This document shows, piece after piece, positions 24,397-33,162 of a stretch of DNA of 64,000 nt. A program made the position numbers and the translations under genes. How positions within the stretch are numbered: the stretch's first letter is position 1; each line of letters opens with the position of its first letter. The stretch lies in the IMG/VR virus record IMGVR_UViG_3300010938_000281, positions 1-64,000 of that record. One strand, 5' to 3'. The notes below the pieces were generated by a model, which ran no database searches, was not told the origin of the DNA, and saw only the letters and a list, made by a program, of their open reading frames with translations. The stretch comes from a virus.

Positions 24397-25332
24397 ATGA
24401 GGGTTTTAATTACTGGCGCTAACGGAATGCTGGGGCGCGCTCTACAAAGAGCTTTCCTAAAAGAACCAAAGTTTGAGGTTATTCAGTTTGGAAGATGTCA
24501 CGCTGACCTTAGTACGTTTGACGGTATGGTTAAATTTAACGAGTTTATTAAGCGTTGCGACCCGTGGTGGGTTATACACACAGCTTCTATAGTTGGAGGT
24601 ATAGAAATGAACAACCAATATCCATATACCTTTAATATGAAGAACACCCTTATTAACGCTGGTGTTGTAGATAGTTGTGTACGCAACAATATACCAAGAT
24701 TTTTAGGCATTTTAAGTGTTTGTTGTTACGGCGACGGATTCTCACAAGAAGATTTTCCTCTTACGGAAGATAGGCTCTTTGAGCGAGAACCACACAAAAC
24801 AAATGCCGGATATGCTTATTCTAAGAGAAACCTAGCCCTACATATCTTAACGGCTAATCAAGAATTACAAAAGAGATACAACTATATTATATCTTCTAAT
24901 CTATATGGAGAACAAGACTTCCGTGGTTATAGGGCACACTTCTGTTCTGTAATGATAGATAAAGTTATAAACGCTGTTAAGAATAATGAAACCAGGGTAC
25001 ATTTTGCTGGTGATGGTAGGGTTAAGAGACAGTATGTATATGTCGATGACTTGGCTAGTTGTATAGTTAAACACGTTAAGCTAGACGTTGACGAAAACTA
25101 CAACTTTGCATCCGAGGAAGAACTATCGGCAGAAGATATGATGAAAATCTTACTCGATAGTAAAAAAATTAAACTACAGTACGATTTTAAGAATACTATG
25201 GTCGCCGGTCAATTCGTTAGGACTGTAGCCGTCGATAAGGTTAAAAAACTCTTTCCAGATTTGGAATTTACTCCGTTCTCGGAAGGCGTGGTAAGGGTAT
25301 ATGATAAGTGGTTTGCCGAGGAACAAATATGA
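24397..25332 (+). CDS. fcl: GDP-L-fucose synthase
   Basis: 311 residues, extended short-chain dehydrogenase. NADP loop MRVLITGANGMLGRAL; IHTASIVGGIEMNNQYPYTF matches the GG(I)..N...P..F motif specific to GDP-fucose synthase; the catalytic Tyr-Lys pair is in YAYSKRN. It converts GDP-4-keto-6-deoxymannose to GDP-L-fucose, the donor for the two fucosyltransferases just upstream. The partner GDP-mannose 4,6-dehydratase is not in this window; it may lie elsewhere in the phage or come from the host. Confidence 0.88.
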   Translation: MRVLITGANGMLGRALQRAFLKEPKFEVIQFGRCHADLSTFDGMVKFNEFIKRCDPWWVIHTASIVGGIEMNNQYPYTFNMKNTLINAGVVDSCVRNNIPRFLGILSVCCYGDGFSQEDFPLTEDRLFEREPHKTNAGYAYSKRNLALHILTANQELQKRYNYIISSNLYGEQDFRGYRAHFCSVMIDKVINAVKNNETRVHFAGDGRVKRQYVYVDDLASCIVKHVKLDVDENYNFASEEELSAEDMMKILLDSKKIKLQYDFKNTMVAGQFVRTVAVDKVKKLFPDLEFTPFSEGVVRVYDKWFAEEQI

Positions 25333-25808
25333 AACTAGGTATATTTTTACCGTCGTTAGGATACAATCAAAACGCAATTCAGGCTATAAGTAGTGTGAAT
25401 ACTTTGATAGGTATTGATAATACTATATACCCGACACTTTTCTATAAACGTATTGACGCTTTTAGGCTTAGACCTAAAACTATCGCTACAACATTTGATA
25501 AAATATATCAGTATGATGGTCACTTGATTACTACTAACCTAGATACAACATATATAGCTTTACAGTGTAATAGATTAAAGTCAATTAACTTTTATGTATC
25601 AGAACTAGAGTGGACTCGTAGAATAGGGAACTATCTATCAAATAGTTCAATCTATAGAAATAAAAATGTAAACTTAATCTGTCCAAGTGCAGAATATGCC
25701 GTAGCATTAGATAATTACTGCGGTGTTAAGGTTCAAGATATTATCACAGGATTTAACATCTATGAAATCGTTACTAGAATTCGCGCCAGAAATACGCAAA
25801 ATGTATGA
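25329..25808 (+). CDS. Unknown, possible glycosyltransferase N-terminal-like protein
   Basis: Start at ATG 25329 (ATGA overlap with fcl). About 159 residues: MKLGIFLPSLGYNQNAIQAIS, then ATTFDKIYQYDGHLITTNL, SINFYVSELEWTRRI and NLICPSAEYAVALDNYCGVK. It has Rossmann-like alternation as in GT-B N-domains, but no donor site. It overlaps the endonuclease gene by 47 bases, so its C-terminus might have been replaced when that gene inserted. Confidence 0.45.
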   Translation: MKLGIFLPSLGYNQNAIQAISSVNTLIGIDNTIYPTLFYKRIDAFRLRPKTIATTFDKIYQYDGHLITTNLDTTYIALQCNRLKSINFYVSELEWTRRIGNYLSNSSIYRNKNVNLICPSAEYAVALDNYCGVKVQDIITGFNIYEIVTRIRARNTQNV

Positions 25809-26529
25809 GGATGAAAAAAAGAGTATAAGAGCTATTGCAAAAACATTTGGAACATATCCTGTCGCAATATATCGTACTCTGGTTGGTCTCGGTGTTAAAA
25901 TTAGAGATAAGTCCGACGCAGCTAAGGAAGCTCTATCTAGCGGGCGAGCAGTGCATCCGACACAGGGTAAGAAATTATCTACAGCTACAAAAAATAAGAT
26001 TGGTAACAGTGTTGCTAATGCGTGGGATAATATGTCGGAAGTAAAAAAAGAAGCTATCTCTGATAAACATAAAGAAATTTGGAAGGATAAAACCGACGAG
26101 GAAAAACAAGAACTATCCAAGAAATCTCATAAAGCTATTGCCGAGTCTGCCCGTATAGGCTCTAAGATGGAAAGATATCTTGTTGACGCTGTAAATGGCG
26201 CTGGATACCAGTGTTTTCCGCATGTAAAAATTTTGCAAAATCTCAATTTGGAAGTAGATTTATGTTTACCAAATCTCAAAATTGCTGTAGAATTAGACGG
26301 CCCTAGCCATTTCTCTCCAATTTGGGGAGACGATATATTTGCTAAAACCAAAGAGGCTGATAGAGAAAAAAATGGTCTTTTGGCCCTTAACGGATATAAG
26401 GTTATTAGAATAGTTTATACTAAAGGACACGTATCTAATGTACTTAAAGAAAAGACCTTGAAGTTGTTGATTGAGAAAATCGAAGAAGCTAAAGAGTCTT
26501 CTGAGAATCTATTTATCGTTCATGTATAA
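25762..26529 (+). CDS. HTH plus Vsr-like PD-(D/E)XK endonuclease
   Basis: Start ATG 25762 (an ORF extension to 25723 is out of context). Residues about 10-45 are an HTH of the resolvase/AsnC type (EIRKMYEDEKKSIRAIAKTFGT). A Lys/Ser-rich linker resembling nuclease-associated modular motifs follows. The C-terminal nuclease reads SKMERYLVDAVNGAGY (Glu), LEVDLCLPNLKIAVELDGPSHF (D, and E-x-D) and VIRIVYTKG. This is the Vsr/EDxHD-like fold found in phage homing endonucleases and related proteins. Motifs intact. It sits between the glycan block and the recombination-like genes. Confidence 0.65.
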   Translation: MKSLLEFAPEIRKMYEDEKKSIRAIAKTFGTYPVAIYRTLVGLGVKIRDKSDAAKEALSSGRAVHPTQGKKLSTATKNKIGNSVANAWDNMSEVKKEAISDKHKEIWKDKTDEEKQELSKKSHKAIAESARIGSKMERYLVDAVNGAGYQCFPHVKILQNLNLEVDLCLPNLKIAVELDGPSHFSPIWGDDIFAKTKEADREKNGLLALNGYKVIRIVYTKGHVSNVLKEKTLKLLIEKIEEAKESSENLFIVHV

Positions 26530-26538
26530 AGGAGCGTT

Positions 26539-27456
26539 ATGCGACCAGATTTTACGAAAATGACAGTTGATGAGCTTAGAGAACTGTACGCAGAACTTGC
26601 TAATAAAACACCTGAAGAGGTTAGTCTTATTAAGGGTAAGAGTGCGGTGGTTGAATTACTAATGCCTTTTTATACACAGGACGTTAAACAGCCGTCTGTG
26701 AAAGTAGAAAGTGTATTTGACCAAGCGGAAATGGAGACTATTGAATCTGTACATCAAGAAGCTGCCGAGATAAAGCCTAAGCGTGGTTCTCAAGAGTGGC
26801 AAGATTACGTTCTTGGACTACTTACTTCTGATGAAGCCGTATATAAGGACGGTAAAATATATCCAAAAGCTGCTGGATTGAGAAGACTTGTAGAATTACT
26901 TCTTGGACCAATTATTAAGAGCGGTCCTGTAGTTACTATTCCTATTGAATTAGGTAAAACTAATGTAGCTACCATAGTATACGAAATTCATATACACTGG
27001 CTTGAAACTAATAGTACCCGCGTCTTTTCAGAAATTGCCGACGCTGGTAATATAAATACTCCGGAAGAATACGCTAGACACGCCTCGGCTACAGCCTGTT
27101 CTCGTGCCGCCGGTAGAGCATTTAGAAACGCGCTTCTTCTATCTGTTAATACCGCCGAAGAAGTAAATTCTCCGGTTACAAATGGCCCTACAGACGATAT
27201 AAGAATCCTAGAAGACCATTCTATGATTACAGCTACGCAGGTTATGGGAATCAATATGACGTGTAGTAGAATAGGTGTCGATATTCAACAATTACTACTA
27301 CATAATGGATATGAAGGTAAGTGCCTTGATGAACTTACTAAGAGTGACGGTCATAAACTAATGGCCGAATTGAACAAATATTCTTCTTCGGGAAAAGACT
27401 CGTTGTCAATTCCAGATACGATTAAGATTGTAAATGTTGAGAAAGGAGAGAAATAA
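26539..27456 (+). CDS. Possible ssDNA-annealing (Rad52/Erf-like) recombination protein
   Basis: 305 residues. The centre (about 95-205) has KIYPKAAGLRRLVELLLGPI, then IHIHWLETNSTRVFSEIADA and HASATACSRAAGRAFRNALLL. The last stretch recalls the 'A.A.TRA.GRALR.AL' helix seen in phage annealing and DNA-recombination proteins. The N-terminus is acidic and variable. I am not certain of the family. The partner gene downstream starts on the stop codon. Good ribosome site AAGGAG at 26529. Confidence 0.4.
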   Translation: MRPDFTKMTVDELRELYAELANKTPEEVSLIKGKSAVVELLMPFYTQDVKQPSVKVESVFDQAEMETIESVHQEAAEIKPKRGSQEWQDYVLGLLTSDEAVYKDGKIYPKAAGLRRLVELLLGPIIKSGPVVTIPIELGKTNVATIVYEIHIHWLETNSTRVFSEIADAGNINTPEEYARHASATACSRAAGRAFRNALLLSVNTAEEVNSPVTNGPTDDIRILEDHSMITATQVMGINMTCSRIGVDIQQLLLHNGYEGKCLDELTKSDGHKLMAELNKYSSSGKDSLSIPDTIKIVNVEKGEK

Positions 27457-27866
27457 TGGAGGTTAAATACAAGTCGGCTAATGGTCAGTTTGAAGTAAAC
27501 TTTGACTGCAAAGACCAACAAACATTGTTTGAGGAGCTATCGGCTTTTCAAGAGGTATTTGAAACACCTGAAACCGTTAAGATTGCTGGTAAGGATGTGC
27601 CGCTGAAGCATATTTCGTTTAGCGTCCGTACTGTTGATGGTAATTCTTTTTACGAAAAGAGATATGTTGGTCCGGACAAAGACCTTTGGGGTTATAAGTT
27701 TGCCTACGGTTCTAGTCAGAATAAAAAGGGACACCTGTTTCCAAAGTTTACTGTTAAAGAGGAAAATAGGGCGGATTACGAGTCTGGTGGTGGCGGATGG
27801 TTTAGATATAAGGGTAAGCAACAGGAAGCGCCCGCAACCAGCGGTTCTGAAAAGCCAGCATTCTAA
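27456..27866 (+). CDS. Unknown beta-rich partner protein
   Basis: 136 residues beginning on the stop of the previous gene. N-terminus KSANGQFEVNFDCKDQQTLFEELSAFQEVFE, then VPLKHISFSVRTV and YKFAYGSSQNKKGHLFPKF. The C-terminus is Gly-rich and then disordered (GGGGWFRYKGKQQEAPATSGSEKPAF). The tail resembles that of SSB-like proteins in being a flexible end with Phe, but I cannot assign it. Pairing with the possible annealing protein suggests a recombination role. Confidence 0.55.
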   Translation: MEVKYKSANGQFEVNFDCKDQQTLFEELSAFQEVFETPETVKIAGKDVPLKHISFSVRTVDGNSFYEKRYVGPDKDLWGYKFAYGSSQNKKGHLFPKFTVKEENRADYESGGGGWFRYKGKQQEAPATSGSEKPAF

Positions 27867-28090
27867 TGATTTTTTACATATCACAAGACGATGCCGTATG
27901 TGATATAGTAGAAGCCAAACCGGACGTTATAGTTGCCGAAGATATAAAATGTCAGTATATTATCAATAAAGAATACAAGATAATATCTGCTTATAATGGT
28001 AACTATCGTCCGGTTCAGTCTTTTGGTGAAAGATACGCTAAAAGGATAAATACTAATGACACTATATCTTGGCAATCAGGTTTCTATTGA
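27866..28090 (+). CDS. Unknown 74-residue protein
   Basis: TAATG coupling with the preceding gene. MIFYISQDDAVCDIVEAKPDVIVAEDIKCQ suggests a small alpha/beta fold; the C-terminus is polar. It overlaps the following Cys-rich gene by 35 bases. No family recognised. Confidence 0.5.
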   Translation: MIFYISQDDAVCDIVEAKPDVIVAEDIKCQYIINKEYKIISAYNGNYRPVQSFGERYAKRINTNDTISWQSGFY

Positions 28091-28229
28091 AGAAGCTATA
28101 GCTTTCAACGATAGTGTTAGAATCTTTCGTTCTAGTTATAAATGTACCGGTTGTATTTCTACGGTGTGTTGTGAGAGATGTGGATATGCTAATATTGACA
28201 GTATATGTTTATGTATTGGTATATCTTAG
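28056..28229 (+). CDS. Small Cys-rich protein (possible zinc ribbon)
   Basis: 57 residues from ATG 28056. After a short acidic N-terminus it has CTGC, then CC-x2-C and a final CLC, giving seven Cys in about 25 residues, a likely zinc-binding knuckle. Preceded by AAGGA. The gene overlaps its neighbour and lies in the recombination operon. Role unknown. Confidence 0.5.
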   Translation: MTLYLGNQVSIEEAIAFNDSVRIFRSSYKCTGCISTVCCERCGYANIDSICLCIGIS

Positions 28230-28276
28230 GGCTTTATATGTTTGAATTGTAAAGAAAATGTATTAAGGAATCCATT

Positions 28277-28441
28277 ATGCAAGAAGAGTTTCGACTTCAA
28301 GAAATCGAACGAAGACTCGATGAATTATCTCTTAGACTATCAAATCTAGGGTCTGCAATCGAGGAAATGATTGAGGAGATTCAGCATCTTTGGAATTCGT
28401 TATACGAAGACGAAGACGAAGATGAGGAAGAGGATGATTAA
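28277..28441 (+). CDS. Small acidic coiled-coil protein
   Basis: 54 residues: FRLQEIERRLDELSLRLSNL and AIEEMIEEIQHLWNS form a heptad-like helix, followed by an almost pure Asp/Glu tail. Preceded by AAGGA and followed within five bases by an intrinsic terminator, so it is the last gene of the long rightward operon. It could be a DNA mimic or an oligomerising adaptor, but this is speculation. Confidence 0.55.
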   Translation: MQEEFRLQEIERRLDELSLRLSNLGSAIEEMIEEIQHLWNSLYEDEDEDEEEDD

Positions 28442-28445
28442 AAAG

Positions 28446-28472
28446 AAAGCCTGGTGAAAGCTGGGCTTTTTT
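28446..28472 (+). terminator. Intrinsic terminator at the end of the rightward operon
   Basis: AAAGCC pairs with GGCTTT across a 12-base loop, followed by T6. It stands directly after the acidic coiled-coil gene and is the clearest terminator in the first 28 kb of the + strand. Confidence 0.65.
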
Positions 28473-28489
28473 ATTTGAAGGAGTTAAAT

Positions 28490-28705
28490 ATAGAAGATTC
28501 TGAATATCAATTTTCTTAGGAAGACGAGATTGTCTTTAATCATACGCGTGGTTTCATCACGAAAATCGAGGACGACCTCTTTAGGCTGATAGCTTATTTC
28601 GAGAGCGAAAATGAGAAGAAGTACGGCCATAAATATCATATTCCGGCTCCAACAGAACTAAATGAAACTTTGGGAGTAAGACATGAAACAAAGATGGTTA
28701 GATGA
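28490..28705 (+). pseudogene. Small protein remnant with ATA start position and in-frame TAG
   Basis: AAGGAG lies six bases before ATA at 28490; the frame reads EDSEYQFS, then TAG at 28517-28519, then continues EDEIVFNHTRGFITKIEDDL and LIAYFESENEKKYGHKYHIP to a stop at 28703. The second part looks like a genuine helical protein but has no ATG. Either a double lesion (start and stop) or a dead small gene. It overlaps the following HNH gene start. Confidence 0.4.
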
Positions 28706-29531
28706 TGAAATTAAGTATATAAAAGATAACTATGAGAATATGACGTGTGCAGAGATGGCTACTAATATTGGTAGAACTACAAAATCTATACAACATATGT
28801 TTAATAAGCTCGGCCTTAAGAGACGTTCCGCTCAGGTTGGAGATATTATAAAGGGGTGGGAGATAAAAGAGATATATATCAAGGATTTAGGTTCTCAGAA
28901 TGTGCGAATGGCTAGAGTTGTGTCTACTTTTGGAGATGGTAAAGAGGCTCATTATAGATTAACCAAACTAACACTTGGTCAAGTTGGATATCCCGATGGT
29001 AGAAGACCAGACCTTACAGAAAAAAATACCACACATGGAGAATCAGAAACTAGGTTATATAGGATATGGTCCGGTATGAAGAATAGGTGTTCTAATATAA
29101 AAACCAAGGCATATCCTGATTATGGCGGTAGAGGAATAAATATATATGATAAATGGTTAGATTTTATCGTATTTAGAGATTGGGCAAATAGTAACGGATA
29201 TAATAATAGTTTAACAATTGATAGAATAGACGTAGATGATAATTACGAACCTGATAATTGTCGCTGGGTAACTAGGTCCGAACAGGTGGATAATAAAAGA
29301 AACTCTTCAAGTATAGAGCTTACAGCATTTGGTGAAACAAAATCGGTTTATAAGTGGTCAAGAGATACAAGGTGTTCTGTTAAACCTTGCGTTCTTATTT
29401 ACAGATACAATACCGGTTGGAAACACGAAGATGCTATAGTCAAACCTCCACAACGAAAAACAAAAGAGCCACTACTAGAGTGGCTCCAAAGAAAATATTC
29501 TAATATATACCAAGAATGGTTATTAGAATAG
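28683..29531 (+). CDS. HNH homing endonuclease
   Basis: 282 residues with GGGAG upstream. The N-terminus is a Myb/SANT-like HTH (WLDDEIKYIKDNYENMTCAEMA, then TTKSIQHMFNKLG). The HNH region is RLYRIWSGMKNRCSN, YGGRGINIYDKW, then LTIDRIDVDDNYEPDNCRWV (DR-D-N signature). The C-terminal segment (TAFGETKSVYKWSRDTRC) resembles the DNA-binding AP2/NUMOD-like part. Apparently intact. It stands at the convergent junction between early and late blocks, after the terminator. Confidence 0.85.
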   Translation: MKQRWLDDEIKYIKDNYENMTCAEMATNIGRTTKSIQHMFNKLGLKRRSAQVGDIIKGWEIKEIYIKDLGSQNVRMARVVSTFGDGKEAHYRLTKLTLGQVGYPDGRRPDLTEKNTTHGESETRLYRIWSGMKNRCSNIKTKAYPDYGGRGINIYDKWLDFIVFRDWANSNGYNNSLTIDRIDVDDNYEPDNCRWVTRSEQVDNKRNSSSIELTAFGETKSVYKWSRDTRCSVKPCVLIYRYNTGWKHEDAIVKPPQRKTKEPLLEWLQRKYSNIYQEWLLE

Positions 29532-29539
29532 ATGTTACA

Positions 29540-30154
29540 CTAGAGGTATTCGAGTGAAATCCATAAACCGTTCAAAGTTTTACTTCCGATGCTGTCTGGA
29601 CTTTGACTAATAGCCATATACCAGTCGTGTTGCATAGCGGATACGGTGCTATTAGAACCGTTACCGGCAAAAAATCCACTAGGTCCAGGGCTTGGACATA
29701 GGCTTGCAACAACAGAGCTACCAGCAGGAGTAATCCACGAAGTATCTCCGGAGCCGTTGTTATTTTGTATAGTATCAATATGGATTAACTGAGCAAACTT
29801 AGTTGTAACACCCGAAGCTGGATTGTTAATATTGCTTCTATCGTAGATATAAGCTTTAACATTCTGAGTCTTAACAGCGGAACCGTGTGTGAATCTAACA
29901 TTAAGTGTAGCATACATATTAGGAATTTGTGTAAGCCAGACACCAGACGTAGCAGAGTTAATAATACCACTGTTTACATTTTGATATTTAAGATTGTTAA
30001 CTTGCGCACCCTGAGCCGTACCATTACCATTAGTAATAAATGTGGTATCTTGGTATTCGCCTACATTAACAGAAACACCAAAACCATTCCCATAAAAGCC
30101 CAAGCCTGAGCCGTTTAGGTTGATTGTATTGGCATAAAAGTCGATTTGAGCCAT
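29540..30154 (-). CDS. Virion-associated protein, last gene of the late operon
   Basis: 204 residues, rich in Asn, Gly, Ser and Thr as in tail fibre and tip proteins: FYANTINLNGSGLGFYGNGFG at the start and WISLEYL at the end. The centre repeats short beta-strand-like segments (TLNVRFTHGSAVKTQNVKAY). Good ribosome site AAGGAGAG. A GTGTAATATA element lies 31-42 bases upstream, so it may have its own late promoter. Specific role unknown. Confidence 0.55.
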   Translation of the reverse strand: MAQIDFYANTINLNGSGLGFYGNGFGVSVNVGEYQDTTFITNGNGTAQGAQVNNLKYQNVNSGIINSATSGVWLTQIPNMYATLNVRFTHGSAVKTQNVKAYIYDRSNINNPASGVTTKFAQLIHIDTIQNNNGSGDTSWITPAGSSVVASLCPSPGPSGFFAGNGSNSTVSAMQHDWYMAISQSPDSIGSKTLNGLWISLEYL

Positions 30155-30184
30155 TCTATATTCTCTCCTTGTAGAAACCTCTAC

Positions 30185-30196
30185 TGTATATTACAC
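30185..30196 (-). promoter_or_regulatory. Candidate late promoter element (GTGTAATATACA)
   Basis: On the minus strand the sequence is GTGTAATATACA, followed by GTAGAGG and the gene at 30154. Similar GTGTAWWAW elements lie upstream of at least four other late genes (see 52780, 55967, 59140, 61441). Confidence 0.35.
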
Positions 30197-30219
30197 TTAA
30201 ACTAAGTACATTTAGATAT

Positions 30220-30645
30220 TTACCAACGTGGCGGATTATCTGGACAATTACTAGAGCGCCATCTAGCTTTAACCTCTAAATAGCATCCACATTTCGAACA
30301 TCTTTGTTCTGAAGCTATAAATAAAGGACATGATTTACAAATATCCATACGTCTATTATACTCTGTATCATCTACAGTAGCCATACCATCAACCACATGA
30401 TTTACAGTTGCACCAGCCGCGTTTCTTATTTGTCTAAATGTTGACGGATATTGCGGCGGCGGTGGTGTTTCAAGCATAGGCTTATGCGATATATTATCAT
30501 CCAATATTTCGGGAGGATGACCGGATATAATATCAAGATATTCGCATAGAACATCACTATTTTTACAATCGTTAAATTCTTTATCTGTTTTAATCATCTT
30601 ATGTCTAGCACAATAGCCAGCCATAGAACAAGAACAACTGGTCAT
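30220..30645 (-). CDS. Cys-rich zinc-ribbon phage protein
   Basis: 141 residues. Two Cys-rich areas: CSCSMAGYCARH at the N-terminus with later Cys, and CKSCPLF, CSKCGCYLEVKARW and a final NCP at the C-terminus. The C-terminal pattern, with lysine and W after CGC, is common in small phage structural-operon proteins. A Pro-rich linker (ETPPPPQYPS) separates the two. It overlaps its upstream neighbour by 4 bases. Function unknown. Confidence 0.55.
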   Translation of the reverse strand: MTSCSCSMAGYCARHKMIKTDKEFNDCKNSDVLCEYLDIISGHPPEILDDNISHKPMLETPPPPQYPSTFRQIRNAAGATVNHVVDGMATVDDTEYNRRMDICKSCPLFIASEQRCSKCGCYLEVKARWRSSNCPDNPPRW

Positions 30646-32339
30646 AATCTAATACCTTTTTGTTGAAAGATAGCCTCGCGATTAGCTTTAGTAGGTTCTT
30701 TCATATAAATATCATCAGTCACTTTTTTACTGGACTCTATAGTTACAACCATATTAAGTAAACCTGTAGGATAGTCAGATAGTAATATATCGGTCAGATT
30801 TTGTGAAATACCAAAAGTGTCATAGACATATCGGTCATATCTACTGTTCATATTTTCATCCCACATATTGTAGTCATAAAAATCCTTACGAGCACCAAAC
30901 CAATCATTACCTTGCACCCCTCTGTGTATGATACCGAGATTAGAATACCTCAGTCTACTTTCAGCTTGTCCCTGTCCTAAAACCCAATTACCACCAATAG
31001 GACCGGGAATTACACTCCTGAATAAAGGATTGCTATTAGCCGACCCGCAACCCAACATATACTGTCCTGTAAGAAAATAATATGGTGCATAATATCTATA
31101 ACCAATATTAGTTCTTAAATTTAATGAATCTAATGATGAATTGTAGCCGTTTGGATTAACCGCGTACATTTTATCAAAATCGCTAGTATCTCTTATGAGA
31201 TATCCGCCAGAACTTGGTCCTAATGAAGTACCGTATCTGGTGCTGATACTTAACAATCCGCCATAACCAGCACAACAGTGAAGTGGTCCAACAATACCAC
31301 CAGTTGATTTATCTGGAGGAATAGTATGTAAAGAACCTATTACATTTGTGGAATATGGGCGTACACCATTCACATAGTTTATATCATTTTTATAGTTAGC
31401 ACCCAATACAATATTATTGTACTTAAAATCGTGGTCTAGTAAACAATCATTACAATAACAATTATAAAGTAGTTTAGATTGACGATAATAATCTACCGGA
31501 TAAGGATAATCAAATATAATTCCATCACCTGGAGCGTTCCATACATCTATTAAACCATAAAACGCAAAACGATTATTTGCTAAAAATTGGAAATTTGATA
31601 TATTGGTTTTAATATATACTGTACCGTTTATATTGAACAGTGGACCAAGTCTTGATTGATAATCAATATCTAACGCGTCCGATTTGTATAACCCACCACC
31701 ATAATATTTGAACAAAACTTGGTTCTCGTATAATGCTGAATAAGTAGCAAAGCCAGTACCGCTGGTCACAGATGTATTTGGTAATTGGATGTATAGTAAT
31801 GGTGGAGTGAAAGCATATCCCAATCCGCCTAAATCAAAGTATTTTCCGCAAGAATCATTATAAAATGAAAATGTTACAACACTACTTAAACCAGTAATCA
31901 ATGATTGCGAACTAAGAATACTTACCTCGCCGTACTTAACACCACACGCATCCAAATCTGCGGCAATTTCAAAATTGCACCACTTACTGAAACTGGCCCC
32001 ATTAAATGTGTTAATAACTATGTCTTGATTGGACGACGCTTTAATAAAAGTTTCATCGCTAACATGTGTAACTGTATTACCACTAAAATCTGTTTGAACA
32101 TACATAATAGTAGTCATTAACGGCATTCTACCACTACGAACATACAAATTATGATTTTTCGGATGCTCAAAAATATAGTTTGGTAAAATATTATTTTCAG
32201 CAATAAGGTATTGACCGTTAGACGTATTAAACCATCCACCAACATTATCGTACATAGCCGGATTACATATTGGTTGTTCTACTAGAATATCAAAGTCACC
32301 ATTAAAAAGAAGACCGCTCCCACATCCACATCCAAGCAT
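30642..32339 (-). CDS. Virion protein, unknown (tail tip or fibre region)
   Basis: 565 residues. Unusual N-terminus MLGCGCGSGLLFNGDF and many Tyr, Asn, Gly and Cys (including LLYNCYCNDCLL and HCCAGYGG). Predicted beta-rich. The C-terminal about 50 residues are helical and charged (KKVTDDIYMKEPTKANREAIF). Its place after the hub-like and fibre-like genes suggests tail tip or adsorption apparatus. No known fold recognised. Confidence 0.5.
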   Translation of the reverse strand: MLGCGCGSGLLFNGDFDILVEQPICNPAMYDNVGGWFNTSNGQYLIAENNILPNYIFEHPKNHNLYVRSGRMPLMTTIMYVQTDFSGNTVTHVSDETFIKASSNQDIVINTFNGASFSKWCNFEIAADLDACGVKYGEVSILSSQSLITGLSSVVTFSFYNDSCGKYFDLGGLGYAFTPPLLYIQLPNTSVTSGTGFATYSALYENQVLFKYYGGGLYKSDALDIDYQSRLGPLFNINGTVYIKTNISNFQFLANNRFAFYGLIDVWNAPGDGIIFDYPYPVDYYRQSKLLYNCYCNDCLLDHDFKYNNIVLGANYKNDINYVNGVRPYSTNVIGSLHTIPPDKSTGGIVGPLHCCAGYGGLLSISTRYGTSLGPSSGGYLIRDTSDFDKMYAVNPNGYNSSLDSLNLRTNIGYRYYAPYYFLTGQYMLGCGSANSNPLFRSVIPGPIGGNWVLGQGQAESRLRYSNLGIIHRGVQGNDWFGARKDFYDYNMWDENMNSRYDRYVYDTFGISQNLTDILLSDYPTGLLNMVVTIESSKKVTDDIYMKEPTKANREAIFQQKGIRL

Positions 32340-32340
32340 C

Positions 32341-33162
32341 TTAACATCCTATGTAAATTGGAACATACATCTTATCGTAACCCATATTCAATATTTTACT
32401 CTTTAATTTATCGTTTGTAACCTTAGCACATATACAAAGTCTACCATACCCATGACTATTCAAAGAAAGATTGGGGTCCAAATTCGTAATATCTAAAATA
32501 CTATTATCTTCAAGTAAATACATTATACCATACCCGGCCCAAATTCCGCTACTTGTATAAAAAGCAGAATCTATACTCTGCAACGTGCCTATTTTAAGTT
32601 CTACATCGCCACCGGCACTCCAATGGTCTGTATCCCAGCTCATTTCTAACGGGCCAGCAACAGGAAATCCACTTGGATTAGTACCGACAAAATATACATC
32701 CTTATTTAGTCCTACAGACCTCATACTATCTCTAATAGGAGCTGGATATCCAGCAGCGCCACTTGTACTATAAATGTTGCCAGGAAACATAGCGTCGTTT
32801 GCTACAATATCGTAGGTTGTAACAGATATACCACTAGAAGGCATAGGATGTCCAGATATAGCACTATAATTACCACTAGCAAATACGACCATAGGATTAC
32901 CGTTTGAATCGTATCTATATATCTGACCATATGTAGCATATGGAACAAAAATACTATTTAGTGATACACACGCCTTATCCATGTAGTTATCACAGCTTAC
33001 AATATAGTTTGTAACCTGCTCTGGAGAAAGCATAGCTACATTATAACTAATTACAATACCATTCTCATCGTATACAGCTTCAGCACCAACAAAAGAGTGC
33101 GTTGCTTCTGTCTTAGGAGAAAAATTTGTAAGGTTATACCCCCTTGGTCGCTCGGTTCTCAT
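32341..33162 (-). CDS. Virion protein, unknown (tail tip region)
   Basis: 273 residues, single-base overlap with the upstream 806-residue gene. N-terminal MRTERPRGYNLTNFSPKTEATHS, then beta-rich stretches with Gly, Ser and aromatic residues (VYFVGTNPSGFPVAGPLEM; SSGIWAGYGIMYLLED). No catalytic motif seen. A structural role in the distal tail is inferred from neighbours. Confidence 0.5.
   Translation of the reverse strand: MRTERPRGYNLTNFSPKTEATHSFVGAEAVYDENGIVISYNVAMLSPEQVTNYIVSCDNYMDKACVSLNSIFVPYATYGQIYRYDSNGNPMVVFASGNYSAISGHPMPSSGISVTTYDIVANDAMFPGNIYSTSGAAGYPAPIRDSMRSVGLNKDVYFVGTNPSGFPVAGPLEMSWDTDHWSAGGDVELKIGTLQSIDSAFYTSSGIWAGYGIMYLLEDNSILDITNLDPNLSLNSHGYGRLCICAKVTNDKLKSKILNMGYDKMYVPIYIGC

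Noticed and set aside
12991-28519. TAG recoded as an amino acid (alternative phage code)
   Set aside because: In-frame TAG occurs only in two small relics. Many genes end normally at TAG, including tandem TAGTAG after the SSB gene, and the large genes contain no internal TAG.
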